Shown here piece after piece: positions 10,646-22,960 of a stretch of 64,000 nucleotides of DNA (position 1 is its first letter; every line of letters begins with the position of its first letter). The notes beneath the pieces are model-generated. The model was given only the letters and a program-made list of their open reading frames with translations, had not been told where the DNA came from and ran no database searches. This DNA is from Aralia elata (lineage: Eukaryota > Streptophyta > Magnoliopsida > Apiales > Araliaceae), in contig CM068383.1 in the NCBI GenBank assembly GCA_034770075.1, forward strand, positions 46,023,222-46,087,221, written 5' to 3'. Both the position numbers and the translations under genes were made by a program.

Positions 10646-12426
10646 TGAAAGTAGTATGTACATAAGTCAATCATATTTGATATGATGTAGCATATACTTT
10701 GTAATCTTATTCGTTTGTTAAAGGCATTTATTTTATCTACATTGTGTTGTTATATTAAATGTGATAAACCCATAGTTTTGAGCAATGCTTTTAGAATCAT
10801 GATGGTGATCATGCTAATGAGATCTACATTCTAGATAGCTCACAAACTAAAATCGTTCCTAATCGATGGATTACTAAAAGGTGATTAGTGAATCTGGATA
10901 GATTAGTACATACATTGCTTGCTCTTATGAAGAGGATGATTGATCTCATAGTCATTTGTGTGGAGACACTAAAACAAGTATGTAGGTGCTTATTAGAGAA
11001 TAAGTTCGCTGAACGTGGCTCGCTAAGGAATACCTAATGGAGTTTTACTCGCCTGTCAATAGGAATTTGTCTAGTGATAGTAGTACAAGTGATCTTTGGA
11101 CTTGAGATCATCATAGTATCTTATGCGTGATGAGTTATACTTTGACATGTCCCTTAAGACCCTTAGGATATATCAAAGGGTATGATTGGGTATAATAAGT
11201 TGTACATGGAGATAAGTGAATGGTCAACAAAGATTCTACCACTTCTAGTAAAAGGAGAGAATGTCATATGTGATTCGATAAATGATGACTCAAAAGTCTT
11301 TGGCCAAAGCAGAATGAAATTAGAAAGGAGTTTCTAATTTGCATTAATCAGAGTTGTACATTTGAGAATCGAAATACATATAATTAAATAAAATAAGACT
11401 TGACAGTAATTCCATGTCTTATATTTAATTGGGACATTGTATGGTAGAAGGATTGAATTGTACGGTAACTATTCACTAAAAGGTTCTTTTGTGATTAATG
11501 TTGAAATCTATATTATCTAGAAAGTCGTTGATCGCTAAGGGGGCTTACCCTTATTGTAGAATAAATATTATTTATTTAAATAAATTAAATAGTTTAATTG
11601 ATTTATTTAAATAAGATTAGAATTGTTCTAATTGATTTATTCACAACTGGTTTAATATGGAGAACCTAAAGGGTCACACCGCAAAAGGAAAATATTTGTT
11701 TAAGAAGTAAATGACATAATTGTAATAATAAGTTAAGTGTATCTAATTTAATCTATGGAGATAGAATAAATTAAATAGCTTAATATTTATTATTTAATAT
11801 TTTGGAAATATTAAATATAAATTAATAAGAGGAGTATTATTATTATTATTACTATTATTATTATTTAATTCCTAAAAGGTTTTGAGAATTAATTAATAAA
11901 AGTACTCACATAAATTCCTAATTAGATTAGTAGTTTAATTAGAATAAAAACCCTAATCCTAAATAGTTTAGGAGGGTTCCCTATATCTATAAATAAGAGG
12001 AGTCTTATTATGATTTGGGTTAGACAGTTACACACACTTCCATAAGAATTGGAGAGAGAGAGTACTTGCAATCAGAGAGATAGAAATCAGGGTTTTTCCA
12101 ACACCTATCTTCTTGAATAACTATTATTCCTTGGTGGATCACCTCTAGAGGCCAAACACTTGGGTGGCTAACGTTGATCAAAGGAAGGAATTTAATCGGT
12201 GGAATTCAAGGAGAACGCGAAGGATTTGGAGGTGAACTCGTACCTGTGGAAGCATGATTCTACAAGGGTATAATTCTCTATCTCTATCTCTTTCGTTTAA
12301 TTGATAATTAATCACAAGGATGATCATGGTGATGGTTTGTATGAAAAATTTTAAAATCCATTTTATTGCGCTTCCGAACTATTTATGTAATTTGATTGCA
12401 TGTTCGCGCTATATACAAACCTAACA
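10646..12426 (+). repeat. 3' LTR of copia 1
   Basis: It begins TGAAAGTAGTATG after the purine tract AAGTGGGAGA and ends CCTAACA, 1,781 bp. TATAAATA lies at 11988-11995. It matches the 5' LTR remnant and the copia 2 LTR (50388-52205), differing by scattered substitutions and short indels. Confidence 0.9.
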
Positions 12427-13099
12427 CGAAGCACGACAAATCACTTCGTCATTTCCAAGCACGACACAACAACTTACCAAAATAATTTGTCGAGACGCTT
12501 CTCGGTGAAATCGTCGAAAGCACGATAAATCATTTTGTCCGTGTAAGCACGACTAAGCAGCTTCGAAAATTTTTTTATTTGACCTAATTTTTTGATAAAA
12601 TATACAATCACATAACACAAAGTCGGAACAAGAAATTTCATTTAATAAACACATAATTTACATATACAAATCTTATTAGGGTTCAGAATATTACAGATCC
12701 CTTCTTCTTAGAATAGAAGGGCTATTTATAGAACTTTCCTGGGAAGTAGTCACATGTCGGCACATGTTTTAAGGGAAATTTCCGAAGTACCCATTAGTCA
12801 TCAAAGTAATGCCCAAATTGCCCTGTCCTTCTAGCCGCCAGCCCAATCCCTCAATCAATTCCCAAAATGGGTCGCATCCACGAGTCTTCTGCCTTGGAAC
12901 ACGTGGAGGCTTCCCCGGGTCTAGCATATTTATTTTCGGCTTTTCCGGTATCCATTTAATTACATCATAGACCTTAATTCGTACATTTAATTAGGTCACA
13001 TGAACCCTAATTTGTACATTTAATTAGGTTATGCAAACTCTAATTTGTACATTTATTTAACTTAGGTCATGTGAACCCTAATATGCACTTGGGCCCACA
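12427..13099 (-). repeat. Partial 3' LTR of element C
   Basis: On the minus strand the tract GCGCAGGGGGCAAA (13112-13099) is followed by TGTGGGCCCAAGTGC, a plausible LTR start. The LTR runs left until copia 1 cuts it at 12427. It contains direct repeats of about 40 bp (12975-13085, word TTTAATTAGGT) and several AGCACGAC words near 12430-12555. No second copy of this LTR is in the window, so the call rests on the polypurine tract and on context. Confidence 0.45.
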
Positions 13100-14272
13100 T
13101 TTGCCCCCTGCGCAAGAGTCGCGATTCCTGAGAGATGCTCGTGCAAAATACTCCAAGCTTTTGAATAATTTTGTGTGACTCCACTTGTCCAAGTCTTGAA
13201 CACAAGGGTCCTAGAAGAGGGAATCCCTAGGGGCTAAACCCTTAGGGTTAAACCCTAGGGAGGCAAGATCTAGAAGGGCTCTTCCTTGGACTTCTTGGTA
13301 AATCATCTGAAAACTTTCATATCTTGCTTAATATTTGTTTCCTTATTTTTTCTGAGAATTAAGACAAGGAAGATTATCAGATATTACTAAATAAAATTCA
13401 ATCTTTTAGAATCAAATCTTATTTTATTGTTTGGAAATAAAATAAAATCTTCCTTTATTAGATTTTTATAAGCCAAGGTCTTCCCTCTTAAGGAAATCAA
13501 ATATTCAATATATATATTAATTTCAAAATTTCCCTATTGTTAGGAATTAAATATCAAATATCAAATATCAAATATATATTTTTTTCACAATTTCCATTTT
13601 TATTAGGAATAAAATATCAAATATATATATTTTTCGAAATTCCATTAAAATATCAAATATATACAAATTTTGAAATTTCTATCTATATATATTTTTACTT
13701 AGAAGTAAGCTCAAATAAACTTATCTTTATATTTCAAAATTTTCCTTAATAGGAAAATAGAGGCTGCTTCCTTTTCTGTTGCAAGTGTACAGTTTGAATA
13801 TATGCATATGTATATACATCTTCCAAGTCACTTAGATTTTTCTTTTCATCGTGCAATTTTTTGTCTTGGCATTTTCTCTTCTCCTTCAAGTCGGAAGATC
13901 ACCAAGAAGTCTTCAACCAACGTTCCTCAACTTGAGAAAGAGGTAAGAAAGCAATTCCACCCCTATAGGGCCGAACCCTAAGGGGGTACCCGAACCCTAG
14001 GGGGAGGCTCCGTCCCTCCTTCTCTTTCTTTCAATTTTTCTGTTTATTTGAATGCTTTCTATCGAACTTCTTCTTGACTTGCTTCATCCACTTTTCTTTT
14101 CAGGTCATTGTAACCTTTCTTTTGTCTTCCGAGCCCCGTTACATTGATCATATCTCGGTAGGGTTCCCTCGGATAATAAAGGAAGATACAATATTTATTG
14201 CGATAAAGAAGCATTCATTCCGAAAAGTTGATTTGTGGAGCATCAGAATTTCAAAGGTAAATAAAAGAATCT
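13100..14272 (-). other. Internal non-coding part of element C, left half
   Basis: No gene is found. Repeated GAACCCTA/AAACCCTA telobox-like words occur at 13229-13263 and 13970-14010, and recur at 40645-40675 on the far side of element B. That supports the two halves having once been joined. At 13235-13263 they form a near-palindrome TAGGGTTAAACCCTA. AT-rich ATATCAAATAT repeats lie at 13505-13700. Confidence 0.5.
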
Positions 14273-17200
14273 TGTAACGACCCCAAATTCTGAACAATCT
14301 AACTCTTCACTTCGGTCGTTAACAATACATCCATTTTCTGACTTTACAACATTATTCAATGCTAAACTTAATAAAATGCGGAATAATATTAAACTTTTCA
14401 GTTTTCTTTCTTTGCTTTCCCTGAATCATAACCTTTAAACATTTACATAATCTAGAATCATATTTACTTAATAATTCACTTCATCAGAGTCATAATAAAA
14501 ATAAAACTTCTAGATTCCATACCCTTTATACAACGGATAAAATTAAATTACAACTCAATACAAATTTAACAACTCTGCATCTGCTACACTTATTACATAA
14601 TCAGATACATTTTTCAGAACCTCAATTATGGTTCAAAAATATTAATTTAAGCTAAAACAATTAGTCTGCATGCATTACATCCGAATCATGCCATTCAAGC
14701 AGCACTTAACCTTACCTTGTATCTTTAACCTGCAAAAATGGTTATTTGCAAGAATGAGCTCGACAGCTCAGCAAAATCTAACAGTTTGCATGCATCACAT
14801 ATCACATAGATAACATGTTCATCATCTAAATCATAATCATTTGACTAAACATATCATACATAATGATCAACACATATCAAGTAAATATTGAGTCCCACAA
14901 CTCAATCAACATTCTTTACTTAACGAACGTAGTCATATTTTGACCTTGTCGTTTCATAATTGCAACATATATAAAAATACAACATGCTTTTACGCCATAA
15001 ATTTAAAACAGTTAATCATTTAGTTCACATAACAAATAGGAACTGAAAGACTTGCCTGGTTTGTAGATTATCAATTACCATAACCAACTTACATATTTCT
15101 GCACTTCACGTATCCTAAACGATATATATATCATACACATCATTTATTAGCCACGTAGAAACACTTAGTATTAATTCTACTTAATATTTCATAATCCTTC
15201 ATTTTATTACGTTCCACTTTAATCGACATTTAACCCTTAGTTAAGTCTTAAACTTCGCTTTACATTAAATGTATAAATATATAGGGTAACATAGTATGCC
15301 AAAAAGAAAACAATTAAAAACAAGAAAATTTTTCATTTCTGCATTTGTCGCCGGGGCAAGCTCTCGCCAGGGTGAGAAAGTCCTTCACAAAATTCTCGCC
15401 GGGGCGAGAAAATTGGCTTGTTGAGCTCGCCGGGGCGAGCTTCATGAATTCCAAATTCTGCAGTTCGCGAACTGCAGAATTTTCAGACCAAAATTTCTCA
15501 ATTTCTTCATTTTAACAACAATTTAGACATACCCAAATATTATAATCTTTATAGAATCAATACCCAACATGTTTATAACAATTCTAACATCTTAAACATC
15601 TTAATCAATCAATTTCAAGCCTCAAATATCAATATTTATGCTAATTTTATAAATTTTTACAAATTCAGCGCAATCACTCGCTACGGATTCGTTTCTGAAC
15701 CAATTTGGTCCGTTCAACTTCCGTTGTTTTCGTTTTTTAACGCATAACAACAATCCACCGTCAATTCACAGATTATTACTCAAATTAAACATCAATTTTC
15801 ATACATTTAAGCCATATTCACATATTTCTTCTGTGTAAATTTCTAAAGTCTATGTAAACATAGTTTCATGATTTTAATTCAATCAAAATCGTTTACAATC
15901 AATATATAATCAGAGTATCACAATCTAACAACATATATAACTAATTTCTCAACAAATTAACCATCAAGACCAATCACAGAGAACTAGTTTTTAGAAAAAT
16001 AAAAACTAGCAATTTGAGAACTTACCTTTGATTTCTTCAATGCTTAGTTACACAATTAGGAGAGCTTGATTATCCTCTTTCCTTCTTTGATTTCTAAACC
16101 TTCACTCCCAATTCACAGAGAATTCTCCCACTCTCTCTTTTTCTCTTGTTCTGAGTTTTTTTTTAACGTGAAAACTAAAGGCTTAGCAGTTATGAAATTC
16201 AAGGGGCTCAGTGGTTACAAACACCAAGGGTCACAAGGCCATGTTTGGCTGACCCTTTAAAACACCCTTTAATTTATTTTTATAAAACTCTTACTATATG
16301 ATACATTTGTCACGCTTAAATATAATTTTTATTTAATAATTAATTTTGTTTAATAAAAATCATCTTTCACTTAATAAATAATTTTATTTAATAAAATTAT
16401 TCATCCTCTCATTAAATAAATTATCAACATCGTATTAACATCTATGCATAACAAAATACGCATCCAGTTATAAAAATATTTATTATCACTTTACTTAATA
16501 TTCTCATACAAATAAATTATCACACAATATTCTCATCAAATATTTATTTTATTAAATAAGCATCCCAATTAAAATATTTATTCTACTCAATAAATATTTT
16601 ATCCATTTATGAAATTCACAATCGTAATACATTAACATGTAACATATTATTTTCTCGTTTTATCAAAACAAATATATATTTACATTAATTCACTATTTTA
16701 ATCAAGTGAATTATTCACATTATTATGAAATATAATCCATAACAATTTCTTTGCTAACAAGGCATAATAATTAAAATATATTATTTCACCATATAATTTT
16801 CAACTTTCTAATATTCGGTAAATATCTTTTCGTAGCAATTTCCTTCACTTTATTCAATAGTTTAATTAACTATTAAGCCTCTTCTCTCAAATACACGAAC
16901 ATATAATTCTCTTCACATCAAATCACATATTTCACAATACATATCACATATATACATATATTCAAACCCAAAACATCTCGTAACAAGAATTTTATTTTTT
17001 TTAAATTCTTATTTAATAACTTCTGAAAATTCGGGTTGTCACATCCTTCCCTCCTTATAAGGATTCCGTCCTCGGAATCAACGAAACCTCCCTTACTCGG
17101 TTTCTACAAAAATCTCTTTCACAATTATCGTTGAATAACTTCAACACATTACCTTAGTGTAGATTTTATTTCATCACCTTCACTTAAACTTGGAATACTT

Positions 17201-17327
17201 CGAGTATTATATATTCTTTAATCCCTTAACGCATTCATTTCCTTTCTCCAACGATCATTGCATAACATACTCATTGTAATCATTTAATATCTTGATTTAG
17301 CATCGCATAAATATTCGGGATATCACA
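14273..17327 (-). repeat. 3' LTR of element B
   Basis: Plus-strand ends are TGTAACGACC and GATATCACA. It contains four CTCGCC-type dyads (starts 15347, 15363, 15395, 15426), a perfect 30-bp palindrome at 15453-15482, and an internal purine tract followed by TGTGACAACCCG (minus strand, near 17043). It is slightly shorter than its partner, mainly by missing dyad units. Otherwise it is AT-rich and non-coding. Confidence 0.9.
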
Positions 17328-19445
17328 TTCACTCCTTCTTCTAAGAATTTCGTCCTCGAAATTTTTGATTTACTAATATTCGTTCCTTCCATTTAACGAA
17401 ATGGACTTTACGTTAATCTCTACGTATTCATTTGGTTCTACAACCAAGTTCTTTCTTTAATGATCTTTCTAAAATCGCTGCATTCTTCTCATCTCCTCTT
17501 CTAGAAATTTCTCATCATTAGTCATTATCAACTAAATTTATCTCTTCTCTTTCTGGAATTTCTTTCCACTTCCACCTTTCAAAAGAATAAGAATCTTCCA
17601 CAATTGTTCAATATTTGGGAAGCAGTACGAATAACTCAATAATTTAAGGATACATTCAAAAACTTTCAATATTCTGCTGAGGAGTCGTAAAGACTTGAAC
17701 CTTGTCCTAGGTTAACAGATATTTCTACTGTAACCTTTAACAGTCAAAAGACTATGGACCATCTCTTATCGTACTCCAGGTGATCAGCCCTTCGTACTAT
17801 GTATTGTGCACATACATATTAACGCTATTGCGTACCCCCATTACAGGGTTGGTGCACCTCAGACTTAATACAAATTTCGCACCAGAATAAACTGGTTTGG
17901 CATAAATTCTCAGAGAATTCTTGAACTTCATAAACATCTTTCAATAGTTGTCTAGCCGAATCAATTAGCATAGACCTTGAACAACAATTCAGACATTAAT
18001 CAAAATATTTTTAGCCAACACAATTGGCATATCTTTTCAGAGCTTAAAAGAAAACCAAAATTCTTTTATGACGTCATGATACCGTATCGTCTTAATAGTA
18101 CGTTGAGGATGCCGTCATCTTAGGACTTTGTCATACTACATCATACCATAGTGGGCTGACGATCCTTCGATCACATCCAACACTAGGTTCGATTGCATTG
18201 ATGACTCCATCGTTCAAAATACATTTTGATAATTTCAAATCATTTTTGTCTAGCTGATACAATTAGCATAGACATACGAATAATAACATCTTTTAAAACT
18301 TATTGGTTCAATCATTGACCCAATATATTTTCAAGAACAGAAAATTGCGAATATCAGCACGATGTCAATAAATTTCGAAAATCTAGCATAACTAGAAGAA
18401 TTAGAATCTCCATTTTCTCTCCATCAACTTCAATCTTTTACGCCATTGCTTCATTACTCAATCAGTCTCTCATTCTTCAATATCATCAATGCTCTCTATA
18501 CCATAACCTTTCTACACCCAATATAGCTCATCAAACTTACCATACTTTGGAAGTTCATGAACTTACCACAATCATATGGGTTTAGGAACTTATCCTAGTC
18601 AGACCAAAATCGTCCATTCGCTGAGGGGTTCCACCATACAATTATGAGTCACGAACTTACCATAAGTATGAGTTTTAAGAACTGCACCTAATCTTAATAT
18701 TCTCTAACTATCAAATATAAATATGAGAAAAGAATCATTTTCTCATCATATGTATATCGATAGTGCGACACCAATATTTCAATGATTATCAATATAGGAA
18801 GCTAAGTGGTTGTCGAACCAACTCGACCACTAATCAATATAGGAAGTTGAGCGGTTGTTAAACCATGGACAAATCCCGTCCCATACCAAGATTTGTTCAA
18901 CTCAACCATTATATTAATATAGGAAGCTAAGTAGTTTTTAACCAAGCACAAATTCCCGTCCCATACCAGAAATCGTACAACTTAGCCACTAATATGAGTC
19001 CTCAATTGAAATCCCACCTAATTTCATCTTGCTCTTAACTTAACTCTTCGCTTGATACGAATTTCTCGTATTTCATCATCCATAACCCCTCGTGAGTTTA
19101 CCTCATACTATTTCATAGTACTATCTCTTTATAGTGTCATGCTATTACTATTCAATCATTTAAGATCCTCTGACATTTTATAACTTTAACAGATCACGTC
19201 GTGATCTCGTTCTATCATCATCTCTTCTTACGATTCTTTCTTATCTCATGATCGTCTCATCTTACGATCTTCTTTATTATTCTCTTTAATCACGTTATCT
19301 TATGATTAATCAACTTAGGTGTTCCCTGCTCTTATAGCTCTTCAGGTTCCTCTTTAAACCTAATCATTTTATTATAATCTTGTCTCACATAAAATTTCTA
19401 AACTCCATTTGAGTTCATCCTTATCATTAATACCATTTTCATCTT
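17328..19445 (-). other. Internal non-coding region of element B, left half
   Basis: No ORF with a recognisable domain. It holds the purine tract at its left edge and repeated words such as CAATTAGCATAGAC near 17960 and 18260. A small tandem repeat of about 80 bp is annotated separately. It ends at the target duplication of element A (ATAGA, 19446-19450). Confidence 0.7.
18790..18990. repeat. 80-bp tandem repeats able to fold as hairpins
   Basis: Units start with AATATAGGAAG at 18791, 18836 and 18916 (periods 45 and 80; the first unit is internally deleted). In unit 2 GTTGAG near 18846 pairs with CTCAAC near 18900. In unit 3 GCTAAG pairs with CTTAGC. Both differing pairs keep Watson-Crick pairing. 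Confidence 0.55.
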
Positions 19446-19450
19446 ATAGA

Positions 19451-21475
19451 TGTCGACGCCGGGTTTTTCTTCGGGTGTCCTTTTTAGTCTTTTCCAATTT
19501 TAGCCTCTTGATTTAATAATTTTTTGGAAAAGATCGGCATTAATGTCGACGGGGTTTTTGAAAGATCGTGATTATGATGAGCCAATTAACCAGAGTCGCC
19601 AGTTGGTATATTTGAAGTGGATGTACCATCTCATCCGAGTTTCTATTTTTTTATAAATCGCTGGCTCATATGTGACTCCGAATTAATTGGTCTGCGAACC
19701 GAGATTTATAGAGTTCGGGGGCTTGCTTAAGCGAGGGGAAGGTGTTAGGCACCCCCCGACTTCCGTGAAACACGGTTACCGCAACCTTGATGTTTTTCCT
19801 ATCCCTTAATTCATGAAATGTGTAAGTGTGCGTGTGTGTGTGTGTATGCCTACGCGAATATTGTGGTGAGTTTGTATGAAAGAAATTCTTTTGGGTGTTT
19901 TATGAAAGAGACGTGCTTTATTTTGGAGAGTGCTATAGAATGTCCTTTCCTTTAATACGAGAAAGATTTATTTCTTTATGGGAAAGGTTTGATTTTAAAT
20001 GGCAAAAAGTTATGAGATTTTTATTAAGCGTTGTTTTGGGAAGACATGAATTTGTTAAACCTTAGCCCAAATAGGAATCGAGATTTATACGTTGCTTTCA
20101 TAAATGATGGGCAATTTCTAAGATCTCTTTCGCCCTATGTATCAAGGTTTAACAAAACATTTCGTTCATTCATAAAACCGCTTTTTGGGATGTTTGAAAA
20201 TAATTTCCTTTGGCCTTCTCGTTTAATAGAAATCAACATTTATTAACAACTTCCAATTTTTTAGCCTCGTGATGCTAATATCCTACTTTGATTGATTTTA
20301 GAAAAATCTTTATTATTTTGGCTTTGAAATCCTTTTGTTTGGTGTTACAAATCGAATTAAATATCAAACGCATAGGGGGGTATTCACGGGCATGTAAGCC
20401 ATCAAAATATCCCCGAACGCCAACAATCACATGTTTCACTATTACGGGGCCTTAAACCCGATTCTCGCCTTAGCGTCATTTTAAGGCCTGACGATTACAG
20501 ATTTACTACGGAAGCTACATCATTCTTACTATTTACATAAAAAAACGTCCATCATCGGATTTGGACCACGGGGTCGCTTTCCTAGGCTCACAACCAAATT
20601 TCCACACACCCACAATCGGATGTTACAAGAAATAACCAACACGGATAATCTAACAATACCAAGACATCCTAAAATATCGATCTAAAAGAAACTATGCCAA
20701 ATATAACATCGTAAGACAAACAAAAAAAGATCAACGAATAAATATCATTGGGTTATTAGGAAGAATTTTGTTCCGATGGAACCCTCACCAATAATCCCTA
20801 ATTCATTGTTCCATCATAAATTACATGAAAACTACATTTAATTTGACCAAATGATGTGATAGAAATTGCAAAAATAAGGAGATTTTTACCTTGCAAATGA
20901 AATCCAAATGGATGTAAATTTGTCTATTCGGATAGAAGAAAAGATATATGTGATACAATTAATTCACAAGAATATTATTCCTCTCTTTTTTTCTCTCTTT
21001 CACTCCTATTTTTGTTGCAAATCTATGCTATTTCTTCCTTAATTTTCGAACTTCTTGCTGCTGTATTTTTCTTCTTCTCGGATCTGCTGAATTCCTCCTC
21101 TCTCTTCTCCCTGTATGCTGAAATGAGTTGTTATAGGCTGGCTGGCTGCCTGCCTTCCACCCAGCACGCCAGCCACTTTGATTATTTAATTCTTCTCGGT
21201 TCCCGCACCGCACCTCGATTCTTGCGTCGCACTGTCAGTTTTATCCGAAATGCCTGTATTTTGCAGTCCGATAATTACTGCGGGACGTGACACATTATTC
21301 AGAAATGCTCATTTCAGATGGCTTTATCGTCACGTTGATTTTGACTGCAACTTGTCGCGGCGGCGTCCAGTCTTCGCACTTATGCCGATTCTTTTGCTCC
21401 CGCAGGCGGGTTCAATTGACGATTTTGCCCTCCTGTCAAGGTTAGCATACGAAGTGCAAAATTTGGGTGTCTACA
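19451..21475 (-). repeat. 3' LTR of element A
   Basis: 2,025 bp, plus-strand ends TGTCGACGCC and GGTGTCTACA. It lacks the CCGCAGAT-type palindrome present in its partner LTR. The short ORF at 20031-20246 has a near-identical copy at 35436 in the other LTR and is not a gene. Confidence 0.96.
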
Positions 21476-21490
21476 GCTGCCCCTCTTTAT
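21476..21490 (-). other. Polypurine tract of element A
   Basis: On the minus strand ATAAAGAGGGGCAGC abuts the 3' LTR start TGTAGACACC. The same tract is found in D (59779) and E (4165). Confidence 0.88.
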
Positions 21491-21663
21491 CATGTTTATG
21501 AAATGTTAAATGAAATGAACAGGATAAAGAAACAGACACCCGATGCATGAACGACAGTGCATAAGAATGGCAGTGCATACATGATGCAACACATACAACT
21601 TATGATGTAACGTAAGATGTAAGGCATGCAACACATTTGCGAGGGTGTCAATGCATCAATCCC

Positions 21664-22010
21664 TGATCTGTCGCTCGTCTCGTAATCGTCGGGTCTCGTA
21701 TCCGGTCGATTGTCCTGTGAGTGCCGGGTCTCGTATCCGGTCACCCCTCTCGTAATCACCTTATTCCATCCCATTGCCATCAAAGGAAGTTATTCTCCTG
21801 ACTAGCTTTGAAGGGCATCCTTGGAGTTCGTCCTCGCACATCGTTCTTGGCAACCATTGCTTTTGACTTTGATAGGCTTAGGACCTTGACACCTAACCTG
21901 CACGGATCACGTACAGAATTATCACTTATTCAATGCATGTGACACAACATTTAAAATGAAAAATGACCCCTGTACAGTCTTTTGATACGATTCTACAGGT
22001 GTCACCATTT
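21664..22010. repeat. Degenerate array monomers plus a duplicated antisense-gene segment in element A
   Basis: Words such as GGGTCTCGTATCCGGTC at 21690-21765 look like decayed 35-bp monomers. At 21958-21990 the sequence AATGACCCCTGTACAG and its 3' neighbour repeat the stretch just upstream of the DUF7745-like ORF (25274-25300). Elements D and E lack this insert. Confidence 0.6.
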
Positions 22011-22813
22011 GTCGGAGCCAGTTTTCGTCGCCGGACATCCATCTCGTAATCGCCGGTTATCGTCGCCGGTCAATTGTCTCGTCGGGGCCGGGTATCGTCG
22101 CCGGTCACCCATCTCGTAACCCCCGGTTATCGTCGTCGGTTGATTATCTTGTCGGAGCCGGTTTTCGTCGCCGGACATCCATCTCGTAATCGCCGGTTAT
22201 CGTCGCCGGTCGATTGTCTCGTCGGGGCCGGGTATCGTCGCCGGTCACCCATCTCGTAACCCCCGGTTATCATCGCCGGTTGGTTATCTTGTCGGAGCCG
22301 GTTTTCGTCGCCGGACATCCATCTCGTAATCGCCGGTTATCGTCGCCGTCGATCGTCTTGTCGGGGCCGGGTATCGTCGCCGGTCACCCATCGCGTAACC
22401 CCCGGTTATCGTCGCCGGTTGGTTATCTTGTCGGAGCCGGTTTTCGTCGCCGGACATCCATCTCGTAATCGCCGGTTATCGTCGCCGTCGATCGTCTTGT
22501 CAGGGCCGGGTATCGTCGCCGGTCACCCATCACGTAACCCCCGGTTATCATCGCCGGTTGGTTATCTTGTCGGAGCCGGTTTTCGTCGCCGGACATCCAT
22601 CTCGTGATCGCCGGTTATCGTCGCCGGTCGATCGCCTTGTCGGGGCCGGGTATCGTCGCCCGTCACCTATCACGTAACCCCCGGTTATCGTCGCCGGTTG
22701 GTTATCTTGTCGGAGCCGGTTTTCGTCGCCGGACATCCGTCTCGCGATCGCCGGTTATCGTCGCCGGTCGATCGCCTTGTCGGGGCCGGGTATCGTCGCC
22801 GGTCACCCATCAC
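22011..22813. repeat. Higher-order tandem array of 35-bp monomers, element A
   Basis: 803 bp, which equals 23 monomers: 21 of 35 bp and two of 34 bp. Every monomer carries TCGTCGCCG. Four types follow one another, starting GTCGGAGCCGG, GTAATCGCCGG, GTCGGGGCCGG and GTAACCCCCGG, giving a 140-bp unit repeated five times plus three monomers. Reading frames across it are repeat-derived. Confidence 0.95.
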
Positions 22814-22879
22814 GTGATCTTTTTTCACTCAACACGTCAATTGGCTGCAAGGGAGCAAGGTGGGACCCATCAGGGCCTG

Positions 22880-22960
22880 CCGCAGATGGATCTGCGGCCA
22901 GCCGCAGATTGATCTGCGGCCAGCCGCAGATACATCTACGGCCATGATCGGGTTTTATAA
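22880..22960 (+). promoter_or_regulatory. Three phased palindromes and a TATA-like box upstream of the antisense genes
   Basis: Palindromes CCGCAGAT-NN-ATCTGCGG start at 22880, 22902 and 22924, exactly 22 bp apart, with centres GG, TG and AC. The third has one mismatch. TTTTATAA follows at 22953-22960, about 170 bp before the PMD start codon. The same order occurs in D, and in E with one unit fewer. I infer an antisense core promoter; transcription has not been shown. Confidence 0.55.

Larger units (their letters stand above)
4175..12426 (+). mobile_element. Ty1/copia retrotransposon 1, decayed
   Basis: The order is truncated 5' LTR (4175-5456), initiator-tRNA-Met type PBS, long leader, degenerate gag-pol (7147-10630), purine tract AAGTGGGAGA and a full 3' LTR (10646-12426). 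It is closely related to copia 2 at 45343-52205. About the first 500 bp of the 5' LTR are missing at the junction with element E, so no target duplication can be checked. No protein could be made from it. Confidence 0.9.

Noticed and set aside
20031..20246. 71-codon ORF, nearly identical at 35436-35651
   Set aside because: It lies inside the two LTRs of element A and is duplicated with them; no domain.
22011..22912. Arg/Ser/Pro-rich proteins predicted across the tandem arrays on both strands
   Set aside because: The frames exist because the repeat lacks stops. Period 35 or 140 is not a multiple of three, so the peptide changes frame between units.
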